64,000 bases of DNA, taken from NCBI RefSeq assembly GCF_048544455.1, contig NC_133526.1, forward strand, positions 11,238,001-11,302,000, in the 5' to 3' direction. The stretch comes from Silene latifolia. Its lineage: Eukaryota > Streptophyta > Magnoliopsida > Caryophyllales > Caryophyllaceae. The notes below the pieces were generated by a model. It had not been told where the DNA came from, searched no databases, and saw nothing but the letters and a program-made list of their open reading frames with translations. Of the stretch, positions 46,150-57,057 are shown piece by piece (position 1 is the stretch's first letter; the number at the start of each line of letters is the position of its first letter). Both the position numbers and the translations under genes were made by a program.

Positions 46150-49100
46150 ATGACTAATCGAGGTATGTGTCTTAATCTTGCATTAATCATCTACATTTGT
46201 CGAATTTTAAGCCGCGAGATTTAGGGTTTTCGACCCTTTTGATCGAAAATTTGGGGCTTTTCCCCCAAATGGATTTGCTTTGCCAAATTGATGCTAGAAA
46301 TGGATAGTAGGCAATGTTAGGAACATAACCATGTATTTGCTTTGAATTTTCATCGAGTTTTGAGCCCTTGAGCGAATTTTGAGACGGTTTTACAGCTGAA
46401 CCGTAAATTGCTTCGAAAATAGCCTTAGGATTACCCATTGGCGGTGAAATTTGATATTTGGGACCCTTGGATGATGGGTAAACTTTCTGCCATCTCGAAA
46501 TTTTAGTTTGTGACAGCTTTTTCAGGACGCCTTTCTAGGGCATAATCGCCGTTATAACGAAATGCTGCCGAATTTTCGACTCGAACCCGGAACTAGGCTT
46601 TGACTTGGACTTGACTTTGACCCAATTTATCACATGAGCGATTGGATTGGCGGAAATATGGCCAAAGATGGCCAGAAAGGGCAGTTTTCAGGGCTTTGGA
46701 GGCTCGAAAACTCCTTAACAAAGGCTTGTCGTCATGTGACGCGGCCTAAATTTACTTTAATGTGCAGGTGATGAGGCTTCTACTTCTGGGAGGACTCCCA
46801 TGGAGATAGACGTCATTACGGTTGAGGAGGCTTTAGAGCAGGCCCTCACCGCTGCGGTGATGGCTACTGGAGACGAGGCTCACGAGGAGGAGGCCGTCGA
46901 GGAGGAGGAGGAGGAGGAGGCCCCGAGACGGGCCAACGTCAGGCGAGGAGGTCGTCAGCTGAGGGGAGCTCCCACGTGGGCTGAGACCTGGGAGAGTAGG
47001 CACCTTGTGTGGGCTGCAGAGGGTCACCTGTCCTACAGGACGGTGAAGAGCTTGGTAAATAAGAATTCACTACTCATTACCTATTCTCTTTCGTTCTTTT
47101 TGTCCAAACTTCTTGCAAATTTCCATTCAAAACTAAAGATAGCTTTGTTTCAAATCATAATAGGAGGCCGGGAACATCAGGTCGTTCTCGGGTTATACGA
47201 CAGCGATGGAGCACTACGAGCGGCTGTCCGCGGAGGAGAGGGCCATGATCGAGCGCGGAGCGTTCGGTCCTCTGTTCGTGTCCGGAGGGACATCGTGAAG
47301 AGGAAGTTGCGGGCCAACCTTAGCCTGGTCCGTGCTTTCTTGGATCGATTCTGGGATACGACTTCCACGTTTCACCTGCCTTTTGGTGAGGTGGGAGTTA
47401 CTCGGAGGATTACGGCATGATTTACGTGCCGTGTGGGGACCGAGGAGATGGTGTGGCCTGAGACTGCTATGAGAGCGGATTCGGCCGAGGCGAGGAGGTT
47501 GATCGGTGGAGCTTGCCGCCGAAGGTGTTGCGATCTTAGGGCTTGGTACCCAGTACATACGTCCGAGACTACTTTGCGGGAAGACCCGGCGTTGGTGACG
47601 ATCGATGGGAGGGAGACTGCTCCTCCTCCTTGTACAAACGAGAGAGCTCGTCGTGGCTTTGGTGGTTCTTGTCTTCGATTTACCTCGGAGACAAGGGCGA
47701 GAGGCTATCGACGAAGCTTCTTCCCTTTCTTTCTGACCTGAGTTCCCTAGGGCGTTGGGACTGGGTCACTGCTGGTTTTGCGGTCCTCATCCGCTTCATG
47801 AGGGCCATGGTTCGTCCGGAGTTGATGGAGAAGGGGACTTCTCCTGGCGCTGTCGGACCTGGACTACTGTTGGAGGTATGAACCTTCCTTTAGCCCAAAG
47901 CAAATTCTTTTCTTTGTTGAATCACGAAAGATCGTCATTGATTATTTTGTTTTATAGTCATGGGTGTACTCTTACTTCCCGAGTCTCGCGCCCAAGAGGA
48001 CAGAGCCGCTGGAGAAGGCCTATCCCGTGGTGAGGGATTGGGTGATGTGCCGGACGAAGAGCAAGCGCTCTTCTCACAATGTGTACCGGCGGGATGTGAA
48101 CGCTCTTCAGCTGAGCAGCGTGAGTATCCCACTCGTATTTATATTTCTTGTCCTTTGCTTCCACTCGATCATAGGAATGACTTTTTGCCTTAACTTATTG
48201 CAGTGGGTGCCCAGACCTTGGGCGGAGTATGCTGGAGCGCCTCCTTTTGTCGCTGAGGTCCTTCGACCTAGGAGCTCGAGTCGGCTGCTGTTGTGGACGT
48301 CGATGGGTCCTGTGTGGTATCTGGGCGAGCGTTTGGCTCGTCAGTGCTCTCGGGGCGCGTTGACGGTTCCTATTGACCCTCCGAGGACGATGTTCAGGGA
48401 GCCTTCTGAGGCTGAGAGGGAGGCGGACCTGGCTGGTGCCAGTGGCGACGACCTTCTTCTGCCTGGCGAGGACTACTCGGCGTTCCTTTACGGGAGGTTG
48501 GCGTACTGGCCAGTAGTGGTGAGGATCCTTTATTTTCTTGATTTCGATTTCGGGAATTACGATGAAAGATCATCGATTGATGAGAGCTATTTGTCTTTGC
48601 AGGAGGTTGAGGCGGCGGGCATCGAGCCCCCAGTGTACCCCGAGACCCTCGAGTACACTGACGCGACTGGGAGGACGACGCTCTCCGAGTTGCGTGACTT
48701 TGACGTGGCCGTGACGGATGCTGGCCTAGACGACTGGCAGCATCTGATTCGGAGGGTGAGCCTCCAGCTTATATACCTTTCGTGTAAGAACACATTCGAT
48801 TAAACTTGTTCGCCTTACTGAGACTTTCTTTTGAAATGCAGGTCGCGCCATCTCGGTTCGTGGCACTTTGGAGGGTGGCCAACCGGCTACGAGCTACCGC
48901 CATCGAGGCACTCGTCGGTGGTCGGGGTCGTCAGTGCACGAACCTCGTTTGATTTCTTTTGATTTTTGATTTTCAATTTTGTTTGAGTTGATTGACATGA
49001 GCCAATTTCTTGTTTACGGGTGACCGCGAGCCGGGAGCGAGAGTTGGCCCAGTCTCGGGAGGAGACGGCTCGCTTGTCGAGGGAGCTCGAGTTTCGGGAT

Positions 49101-49157
49101 GCCGAGATTGCTGCTCTTATGGCGAGGGTTGCTGAGTTGGAGGGTGCCAGCAGATGA
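46150..49157 (+). pseudogene. Antisense passenger gene with plant mobile domain, multi-intron
   Basis: The gene runs opposite to the retrotransposon. Exons supported by GT..AG sites and frame: 46150-46162, 46768-47054, 47164-47875, 47958-48119, 48204-48518, 48603-48755, 48842 to about 48925 and 49020-49157. The last acceptor reads GG where AG is expected. The product starts MTNRG/DEASTSGRTPMEID, has an acidic Glu run, then PMD features: FLDRFWDTTSTFHLPFGEVG, GLVPSTYVRDYFAG, SSIYLGDKGERLSTKLLPFL, DWVTAGFAVLIRFMR and SWVYSYFPSLAP. It ends in a coiled-coil-like tail (REETARLSRELEFRDAEIAAL). At least two or three single-base frame breaks lie in exon 3 (near 47295, 47415 and 47510). It is related in domain, not closely in sequence, to the MULE gene at 18932-21121. 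Its role is unknown. Confidence 0.82.
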
Positions 49158-49873
49158 GTTAACGTAGTTTTGTAGACTTGTACATCTGATTTTGAATGTT
49201 TTTGGACTTGTTTGGGGCGTAAGCCCCCAGTTTGCTTGTACATTGGACTTGGTTCGGGGCGCAAGCCCCCAGTTTGCTTGTACATTTGTATGTATGATGG
49301 CCTGAGTGCCTTTGCTGTTGGGTTGTGTTGCTTGTACCTGCAGGTTAGCTCTTGAACAGGTTTTGGTAGACAACGGTTTACGCCGTCATGCTGCCGAAAT
49401 TCACATAGAAATCACGCAAAACATACATTTTGTGCACATATGGTCTTAATTAGCGCAAAAAATTTGACCCAAAAGGACAAAAATGCAAAAAAAAGTCGGA
49501 AATGACCGGTTGTCGGAAGTGACCGGACGGTAGGGAGGGTTACCCCCTAAAAAAAGAAAAAGGAAAAAACTGTAAGTGTAGAAGTGAAATGTTGAAATTT
49601 GTTAAAAAAACAAAAGAAAATTATTTCCTAAAAATGAAATTAAAATGAAGTTTATTAAGAATAAATAAATGAATTAAAGTAATAAAATAAATAAAAAGTG
49701 CGATAAAAGTGGCGAGGGTGTCGACGTCGCCTCGAAATGCGTGCCCGCGAATTTAGGAAACCTGAAACATGGTAAACTACTCGTATTTACCAAAAGAAAA
49801 TCCCGTAGGAATAGGAAATTATTCGTTATAGAATTAGGAAAGATCCAAACGCGGAAATCGCAGAAGTGAGATC

Positions 49874-49936
49874 GGGAAGAGGCGCGGCATGAGCCGCGTC
49901 CTTTGAATAGGCGCAGCAGGAGCTGCGCCTGTTCCC
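49874..49936 (+). promoter_or_regulatory. GC hairpin pair upstream of the second passenger gene
   Basis: GAAGAGGCGCGGCATGAGCC/GCGTCC and AATAGGCGCAGCAGGAGCTG/CGCC are the same type as in the LTRs. They stand about 40-100 bp before the TATA box at 49978. Confidence 0.45.
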
Positions 49937-49977
49937 AAGCCGGTCTATTCTGGCGGTTTTTTGGAAACAGCAATTAG

Positions 49978-49985
49978 TATAAATA
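49978..49985 (+). promoter_or_regulatory. TATA box of the second passenger gene
   Basis: TTAGTATAAATAG is the same string as at the LTR promoter (ATTAGTATAAATAGG). It lies 100 bp upstream of the ATG at 50085 on plus. Confidence 0.65.
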
Positions 49986-50084
49986 GAAACGTCGACGAAG
50001 CTTTAAATCATATAATTCTTCCGTCTCTTTCCGTTAATCCACATAAAAACTCCCAAAATAAATTCTCAAGAGAAAATTGTCATT

Positions 50085-50727
50085 ATGAATACTTTGGAGA
50101 TCCGCTTGAAGGAATGGACTAATGAATTCTCGAATATTGAGAAGCACGACATGGGTGCTCATAACCTTGGGTCTCTATTGAGTTTGAAACTCATTAAGGT
50201 GGTAAAACCGTTCTTGGATGCTTGCCTTGACTCACGGGACCCAAATTGTCATGTATTCGTGTTCCCGGTGGTGATATTTGTCCTTTTCCTGAGGAAGTTC
50301 TTTGCTATTGGTGGGTGGGACCCCGAGCATTTACCCGCCATTCCTTCCACTTCGCAAGGGTATAAGAGCAAATTCGAGACACTGCTTGGGTGACCAGGAC
50401 TTGAGGTGGATCGCTTAGTTACCCCGAAAGGTGTGAGAATCTTTGGACTTTGTAGACCAATTCATCAACAGGGTGACCCCACTTGTCTCTTATGTCGCTA
50501 GGAGGAGAGCATTTGGCTTTTGTTTGTTGCATGTGTATGTCTTCCATGGACACGTTGATGAAGATTTGCGAGGTGATCCCGTCTTTTGGGTCTTATCGAA
50601 CAAATGGAGTCTGCGCAGAGCCCAGCTTGTTTATGCTTAGGGGAGATCATCTTGGGTTTGGATAATAGGAAATCCAACCGCGATCTGCCACTTTTGGGGA
50701 GTCCCGTCATCCTACAGGTAAAAGACA

Positions 50728-50781
<54 letters not shown>

Positions 50782-51576
50782 CTAATACCTGCTTTTGGTA
50801 GGTTTGGCTTATGGAACGCTCCATTGCTCGAGCCCCCAGTTCATGCACTTTCCTATCATTCCCGTATGATTGCGATGAGGACGCGGTTGTACATGGTGGA
50901 CTTCACTCGGGTTTGTGACTATTGGAAGAACAAGCTGAAGAATGATGATGGCCCGCTGATTAGGTGGGTTGTACCATGGTGGCACCTCAAGTCTGTTACT
51001 GGGGTGTCTTCTTTGGATCCCACTAGGTCCGTGCGTATTCCGGGATTGGAGTTCATGGTATGCATCTTTCCGGAAAGATTGATGAGGCAAGTCGGGCTGA
51101 AGCAGACTATCCCGAGGCTTGATACCGTTCCGCAGACTGCTGTAGCGCTTACCACCGAGAGCCGAAGAGAGTGGGCTATCAAATGGGCCCAAAGGAACAT
51201 GTGGTTCTTGAGCTTCTCCGCCAATGCTTTGTGGGTGTCGGATTCCTACCTGAGGTGGAGAAAGGCTGCAACTTCGGAAGAACGCGAGAGACTGAGGAAA
51301 CGCGAGCCTGTTGACTACAAGGTGCGCGAGGGAGAGAAAGATAAGGAGAAGCATCTGACAGAAGGAGAAGAAGAAGCTGGATTTCAGGTCATTCATCCTT
51401 CGAAGAAATCAAAGACTACTCCTGTTGCGGAAATGGTGGTTGGCAAGAATGGGAGAGTCAGGCCTCGAGAAAGACCGTTGGTGATTAGGTCTGAAGTGGT
51501 GCAAGAGCGCCCGACCCGAGGTCGTGACAAGAGGTATGTCAAGAATGACAAGGGCAAAGGGAAGATGGAAGAATAG
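50085..51576 (+). pseudogene. Second antisense passenger gene of the Tat element
   Basis: Two exons are inferred, 50085-50717 and 50802-51576, separated by an 85-nt intron (CAG/GTAAAA ... CTAAT ... GGTAG/GTT). Exon 1 opens MNTLEIRLKEWTNEFSNIEK, with KVVKPFLDACLDSRDPNCHV and GGWDPEHLPAIP, a layout like the N-terminal part of PMD-related plant proteins (DUF7745-like from memory). Exon 2 has RVCDYWKNKLKND, LIRWVVPWWHLKSVTG, RIPGLEFMVCIFPERLMRQ and WAIKWAQRNMWF, then a basic, charged tail that may be a nuclear signal. Frame breaks lie near 50290, 50395, 50500 and 50820. The protein function is unknown. It ends 540 bp from the integrase stop, converging with it. Confidence 0.7.
50730..50781 (+). 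repeat. T52 homopolymer in the intron
   Basis: Fifty-two T fill the pyrimidine tract of the intron at 50718-50801. On the retrotransposon sense strand it is an internal A52. The exact length in the assembly may be unreliable. Confidence 0.95.
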
Positions 51577-52116
51577 CCCGAGTCTTTATTTATTATTTGA
51601 GTATTATTATTATTGTTGTAATAAAAAGGAGGGATTTTTAGAATCCTAGCCTATTCTATTTTATTATGTAACGTATTATTATTACTAGAAAGCGAATGGA
51701 ATAAAAAAAGGTTAAATGGTTATGAAACCGTTGTGATTTTCTTTTATTATTCTTGTCGAATTTCAAATGCAATGCAAATGTCCTTCTATTTACATTTTAG
51801 GTATAATGGGTTGAATCCTATGAAGGATTGCCTACGTATTCACTTAAAAAGCGAAATCAAACCCTTGCGCGTAGTTCGAGTAAATGTAAAAGAATAATTG
51901 TTCGAAGCAAGAGCTCGTAATGAACATAGAAAATAAGCATGAGCTTTTGCTTGTTCTCAAGGTGCGAATTTAGTTTATTTGACGATATGAGGATGACAAT
52001 CTTGTCAAAATGTAAGAGCATAGTGACACTTAGCTTATTTCAGCTTGGCCAGGGCCGTTTATTTAGTGCCACAAGAGCGACACATGGGTTTACGCGAGGC
52101 GTGTTTTTGTCCTATT
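51577..52116. other. Convergent spacer between passenger gene and integrase
   Basis: No gene is seen. It contains GAAGGATTGCCTACGTATTC, a phrase often seen downstream of pol in such elements. It should hold the 3' ends of both converging transcripts. Confidence 0.5.
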
Positions 52117-53400
52117 CTAGGCATAGTATCGTTTCAGTTGGTCAAGGTTTGTGGGGTTTGAAAACTCATTCCCGTCTAGGTCTGTGATTCTAACCGCACC
52201 CCCTGGGAGTATGGATTTAACTAGATATGGTCCGGCCCAATTAGGTTTGAATTTTCCCCTTGGGTCGACAGGTAAAAGAGCTCTAACCGATTTGAGTACT
52301 AAGTCTCCTTCTTTGATGTTTCTTGGCCTAACTCTTTTGTTGAAAGCTCGTTTGATACGTGCTTGGTATGTTTGGACATTATGTAAGGCACGTAGCCTAC
52401 GTTCATCCAGGAGGATGAGTTCTTCATATCTATCCCTCTTCCAATCGGCTTCAGGGATTTGGCTTTCGAGTAGAACACGCAAGGATGGTATTTCTAGCTC
52501 GACTGGTTGTACGGCCTCCATGCCGTAGGTCAAATAGAAAGGAGTAGCCCCAGTGGGTGTCCTAACTGATGTACGATATCCCCATAAAGCAAAGGGTATC
52601 TTGCTTGGCCAATCTCTGTAGTTGTCGGTCATTTTCTTGAGAATTGTGACAACGTTTTTGTTTGCCGCCTCTACCGCGCCGTTAGTCTGTGGTCTGTAGG
52701 GCGAAGAGTGGTGATGCTTAATCTTATATTTGGCTAGCAATTGCTCGGTTTCGGCTTGGAAGTGTGACCCATTATCACTGATGATCTCATGTGGGCAACC
52801 ATATCGACAAATGATGTTGTTTTGTATGAACTTTGCCACATTTTAAGCCGTAAGAGCGTAGTGTAGAAGCCGCTTCTACCCACTTGGTGAAATAGTCAAT
52901 TGCTACTAGAATGAAACAGTGACCTCCTGTTCCGGCTGGGGTTATCTTCCCGATTATGTCAATTCCCCATGCGGAAAATGGCCAAGGAGATGTCATCGTG
53001 TATAGCAACGAAGGAGGGACATGTTGTACATTTCCGAAGATTTGGCAATTGTGGCAATGTCTCACGTATTTGATGCAATCAGATTCCATGGTGGTCCAAT
53101 AATACCCTAAACGTGTGATTTTCTTTGCCATCATAGGCCCACTCATGTGGGGACCACATTCTCCGTCGTGGACTTCTTCCATCACCTTTTGTGCCTGTGA
53201 ATGATCAAGGCAACGTAGGACTACACCAAGAGGTGTTCTTTTGTATAACTCTCCTTGCATCAGAATGTATTGGGAAGCTAATAGGCGTATAGCACGTTGT
53301 CCCCTTTTGTCCATATCCGGTGGATAGGTACCGTTAAGCTTAAAGTTCAGGATCGCTTGGAACCAGGGTTCCTGTGCGATTTCTTCTTCATCGGTGATTT
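52117..53400 (-). pseudogene. Integrase of the Tat element
   Basis: On minus the HHCC zinc domain (HDGECGPHMSG ... CIKYVRHCHNCQ) is followed by the catalytic core with Asp in FSAWGIDIIG, Asp in ISDNGSHFQAE and Glu in NGAVEAANKN, all present. The C-terminal region continues with GDLVLKSVRALLP and GPYLVKSILPGGAVRITDLDG and stops at 52117. A single-base deletion near 52838 separates the first Asp half from the second half, so no full-length enzyme can be made from this copy. Integrase would join the cDNA ends to the target DNA. The motif style (SSPYRPQTNGAVEA) fits Tat elements. Confidence 0.9.
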
Positions 53401-53429
53401 GGTGGACATAAGCTGGTTCTGACCGTCGT

Positions 53430-54040
53430 TCGATACACAAAGGCATTTCCACCATGTGATCTGGCATATTTATCAAAGATGCGAGTTTCGCAAGAGCGTC
53501 TGCAAACTGATTTTCCTCTCGAGGTAGGTGTAAGTAGGTTACGTGATCGAAGAATTGAGCCACTTGGTCTATTCTAGCCTGATAGGGTTCGAGGCTTTCA
53601 CTTCGGATTTTCCAAGATCCTGTAACTTGATTGTTGATCAGTGATGAATCCCCATGTACTCGGAGGTTTTTGATGCCTAAGCTTACTGCCGCTTGTAATC
53701 CGATGAGACAAGCTTCATACTCTGCAGCGTTGTTTGTCACCTCGAAGTCGAGTTTGACAAAGAATCGGTGTATGCTCCCCCTTCGGAGAAAATGAGCAAC
53801 ACTCCTATTCCGAATCCTCTTAAATTTGATGCTCCATCAAAGTATAGATCCCAAGAGTCCACGTCTGTTTGAAGTATGTCCTCGTCGGGAAATGACCAAG
53901 TATCTATGGTTTGTGTGTCGTTGATAGGATTCTCTGCGAAGAATTCGGCGACGGCGCGACCTTTTATGACTTTCGATGGGACATATTTGAGGTCGAATTC
54001 GAGAGCATCGAGTCCACCTTGCAAGACGTCCGTTGAGGAC
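53430..54040 (-). pseudogene. Second (archaeal-type) RNase H of the Tat element
   Basis: After the connection domain the minus frame reads DSWDLYFDGASNLRGFGIGV, NNAAEYEACLIGLQ, LRVHGDSSLINNQV and ENQFADALAKLAS, which carry the Asp, Glu, Asp and Asp of the RNase H active site. This extra RNase H after the usual one is the diagnostic domain of the Tat lineage. A frameshift near 53765 lies between the first Asp and the Glu, so this copy is broken. It lies between the RT-RNase H unit and the integrase in the polyprotein. Confidence 0.9.
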
Positions 54041-55581
54041 GGGTTTCTCGAAGAGGTATTTGACTGGATCCATTTTGGAATATATCTTGACGGAGTAGCT
54101 AAGCATGTAGTGACGTAGCTTCTTCGTTGCCCACACAAGAGCGAGGCATGTCTTTTCGAGTTGCGAGTATTTGCACTCATATTCCAAGAACTTCTTACTT
54201 AGATAGTAAATAGCTCTTTCTTCACTTCCTACATTTGAGCCAAAGATAGCACCCATGGCGATTTCGATTCTTGTGAGATATAAACCAAGAGGTTGATCTC
54301 GTTGTGGCGGCATGAGCACTGGTGGTTTAGCCAATATCTCTTTGATTCGGTCAAACGTCTTTTGACAATCATCATCCCACATGGTGTGGTCTGTTTTCTT
54401 GAGTTTCTTGAAGATAGGCTCGCAAATCATGGTAAGTTTCGATATGAATCGACTTATATATTGTACCTTTCCCGGGAATCCTCGACTTCTTTTTTCTGTT
54501 TGAGGTTGTGGCATTTCGATCAGAGCTTTGATTTTCGAGGGATCTATTTCTATACCGCGTTGGCTGACGACATATCCCAGGAGTTTTCCGGATGTTACCC
54601 CAAATGTGCATTTCTTAGGATTGAGTCTCATGTTGTACTTTCGTAGCCTTGCGAAGAACTTGCGAAGGTTTGCAATATGTCCTTCTCTTTCTTTGGATTT
54701 GACGATCATGTCATCTACATATACCTCAACTTCTTTGTGCATCATGTCATGTAGGAGTGTAGTTGCGGTGCGTTGGTATGTAGCTCCGGCGTTGATCAAT
54801 CCGAATGGCATTACTGTATAGTAATATGTTCCCCATTGGGTGACGAAAGCGGTCTTGTGCATATCTTCCATGGCCATCTTGATTTGGTTATATCCCGCAT
54901 ATCCATCCATGAAGGATAGTAATGCGTGGTCTGCAGTATTGTCCACCAATATGTCAATGTGAGGTAGAGGGAAGTCATCTTTTGGACTTGCTTTGTTTAA
55001 GTCCCCAAAGTCAACACAAACACGGATTCTCCCATCCTTTTTGGGCACGAGTACTATGTTGGCTACCCAGTCTGAGTACTCGGAAACTTTGATGAACCCG
55101 GCTTTGAATTGTTTATCCACTTCTTCCTTAATCTTTAGAGCCCATTCTGTTCTCATTCGTCAAGCTTCTGTTTCACAGGTTTGAAACCCGGCTTAATAGG
55201 AATTCTATGTTCGGCGATATCCCTGTCGATCCCTGGCATGTCTTTGTAGGACCAAGCGAAAACGTCTTTGAATTCATTTAGGAGGTCTATGAAATCGGCC
55301 CTTTCGGTAGAGCTCAAGGTAGTCCCTATCCTAAGTTCTTTGGGTTCTAATTCGGTTCCTACGTTGATGGGTTCGGTGTCCTCTATTACGGTCCCCCTTC
55401 CCCTTCCCCGTAACATTTCTTTGGCTACGTAGGGAGGTATTTCGATCGAGTCTGGGTCTTGGTCATCCTCGGTATCATCATAAACAGAATTGCACTCGAA
55501 AGAACACAGAGAGTAAAGCGAACCCGATTTATTCATATTAAGATTTGAGTAAAGTTGAAACAAAGAATCCAACCGATCCAT
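54000..55581 (-). pseudogene. Reverse transcriptase and first RNase H of the Tat element
   Basis: The leading part (55581-55153) has the linker ending in FAWSYKDMPGIDRDIAEHRI. A one-base loss near 55155 shifts the frame. RT then follows: WVANIVLVPKKDGRIRVCVD, SFMDGYAGYNQIKM, TVMPFGLINAGATYQR and the catalytic VEVYVDDMIVKSK, then the thumb (GFPGKVQYISRFISKLTMI). The usual degenerate RNase H comes next (IYYLSKKFLEYE...CLALVWATKKLRHY). Another frameshift near 54000 precedes the second RNase H. The YVDD active site is intact. RT copies genomic RNA into DNA in the cytoplasmic particle. Confidence 0.93.
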
Positions 55582-57057
55582 GGTCGGTGGCGGAACAAAG
55601 ATGGTGGGGCATTTCCCGAACTACCGTGACTACTCGAGGCTAAGCTAGGAGAAACGAAGGGAGTGGGGATGACAACGGGAGTAGACTCTCTAATGACTTC
55701 TCTAGACTCCGACTCGACTCCGACTCGACTCCGACTCGAACTCGTCGTCTTCGGTTCTCCTTTGAACATCTCTCCTTCTCCAAAGAGTGAGCTTGAAGAG
55801 TCTTCCTTGGTTGTTGGTCCATTTGATAGATTTTCTCCATCCTTTCTGCTTTGCTTTGTGTCGGTTTACGTGATTAACGCGGTGGGGTTGAAGCGATCGT
55901 CTTGAAGTATCATAGTAATGATCTCATCCTGCGCGGCCCTAATGAATCGGTCCTCCCCAAACAAGAGGCTAACAGCTTGTTCGTCGAAGCAAGGTGCTTG
56001 ACGGGTTTTGACGGTAGGAACTGTTTCGGGAGGAATGAAGTAGCAATCGTGAAAGATCTCGATTCCGGCTAACTTCCTCTCAAGATAATGCCAAGGTTCG
56101 GGAAATCCATGGAAGAGTTCTGAACTTCCTTCTTGGACGAAGTACCCATTTAGAGTGGGGAGATATGGTCTCATTTGGACTCCCACGTGCTTGCGATTTT
56201 GGACTTGAGCGAGCATTTCGAGAACTTCTTCAGTCGTGGGTTTGTATCCTAATCCAAGTGGTATCCTTGTCGAGTTGCCTTTCTTGTATGGTGCGAAGGT
56301 GTTCTTCCGGATTGGGTTCAAAGGCATTCCAGGGAAGTATCCCTAGGATTTGAGTATGTGGTTGACCACCAAGTTGGAGTAGGGATTAAAGTATAAGGGT
56401 GCCAACTCACTTTCTATGACGCTCACACTTTGGAAGCCCCCAAGTTCGTATATGGGATCTGCGAGGACTTGATTGTTTGATTGCTTCTCAATTATCGCCT
56501 TGATGGGTGACGAAGTGATCGTCACAACTTTGCCATTTAGTGGGATCTTGATCTTTTGATGGAGGGTGGATGTTACCGCTTTGGAAGCGTGAATCCAAGG
56601 CCTTTCCGTATATGTTAAATGAAGCTTCGATGTCCACTATTTGGAAATTAGCTTTTCGCTCGATTGGTCCCGTGGCTATGGTTAGGCTAGCAAGTCCAAC
56701 CACTTTTCGTCGTGTACCGTCATATGCACGTACACCCTGATTGGTGGGAGTCCAATCCGACTCCTTCATGCCTAGTTTGTATGCCGTTTTGAGGGGTATG
56801 ACGTTGACCGCGGAGCCATCATCTACCAAAGTCATTGGCACGTTCTTCTTTAGACAGATGACAGTGATGTATAGAGCAAGGTTGTGACTAGCGCCAAAAG
56901 GTGGCAAGTCTTCATCTGAGAAAGTAATAGGATTACTTAGCCTCGGTGGTTCTTGGAAGACCAAGTTGACTACATCTTCAGGAGTGGAGTTATGTGCTAC
57001 ATTCAATTTGGCCAAAGCTTGCAGTAAAGCTTGGCGATGCGGAAATGAGCTTGCCAC
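55582..57057 (-). pseudogene. Protease and linker region of the Tat element
   Basis: Minus-strand frames show MTLVDDGSAVNVIPLKTAYK, the aspartic protease site of Tat elements (about 56790-56850), then a linker with NPYSNLVVNHILKS and GYFPGMPL and a Ser-rich part. The protease frame is shifted by one base against gag near 57058. Further breaks lie near 56500 (shift), 56343 (stop) and 55866. The protease would cut the polyprotein into its units. Confidence 0.85.

Larger units (their letters stand above)
49158..50084. other. Spacer between the two passenger genes
   Basis: CCCCCAGTTTGCTTGTACAT is repeated at 49226 and 49267. A GC hairpin pair lies at 49874-49936 and a TATA box at 49978-49985. 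No gene is seen on either strand. Confidence 0.6.

Noticed and set aside
50809-51396. 195-residue minus ORF opposite the second passenger gene
   Set aside because: It is a shadow of the plus-strand exon, which has the better composition and splice context.
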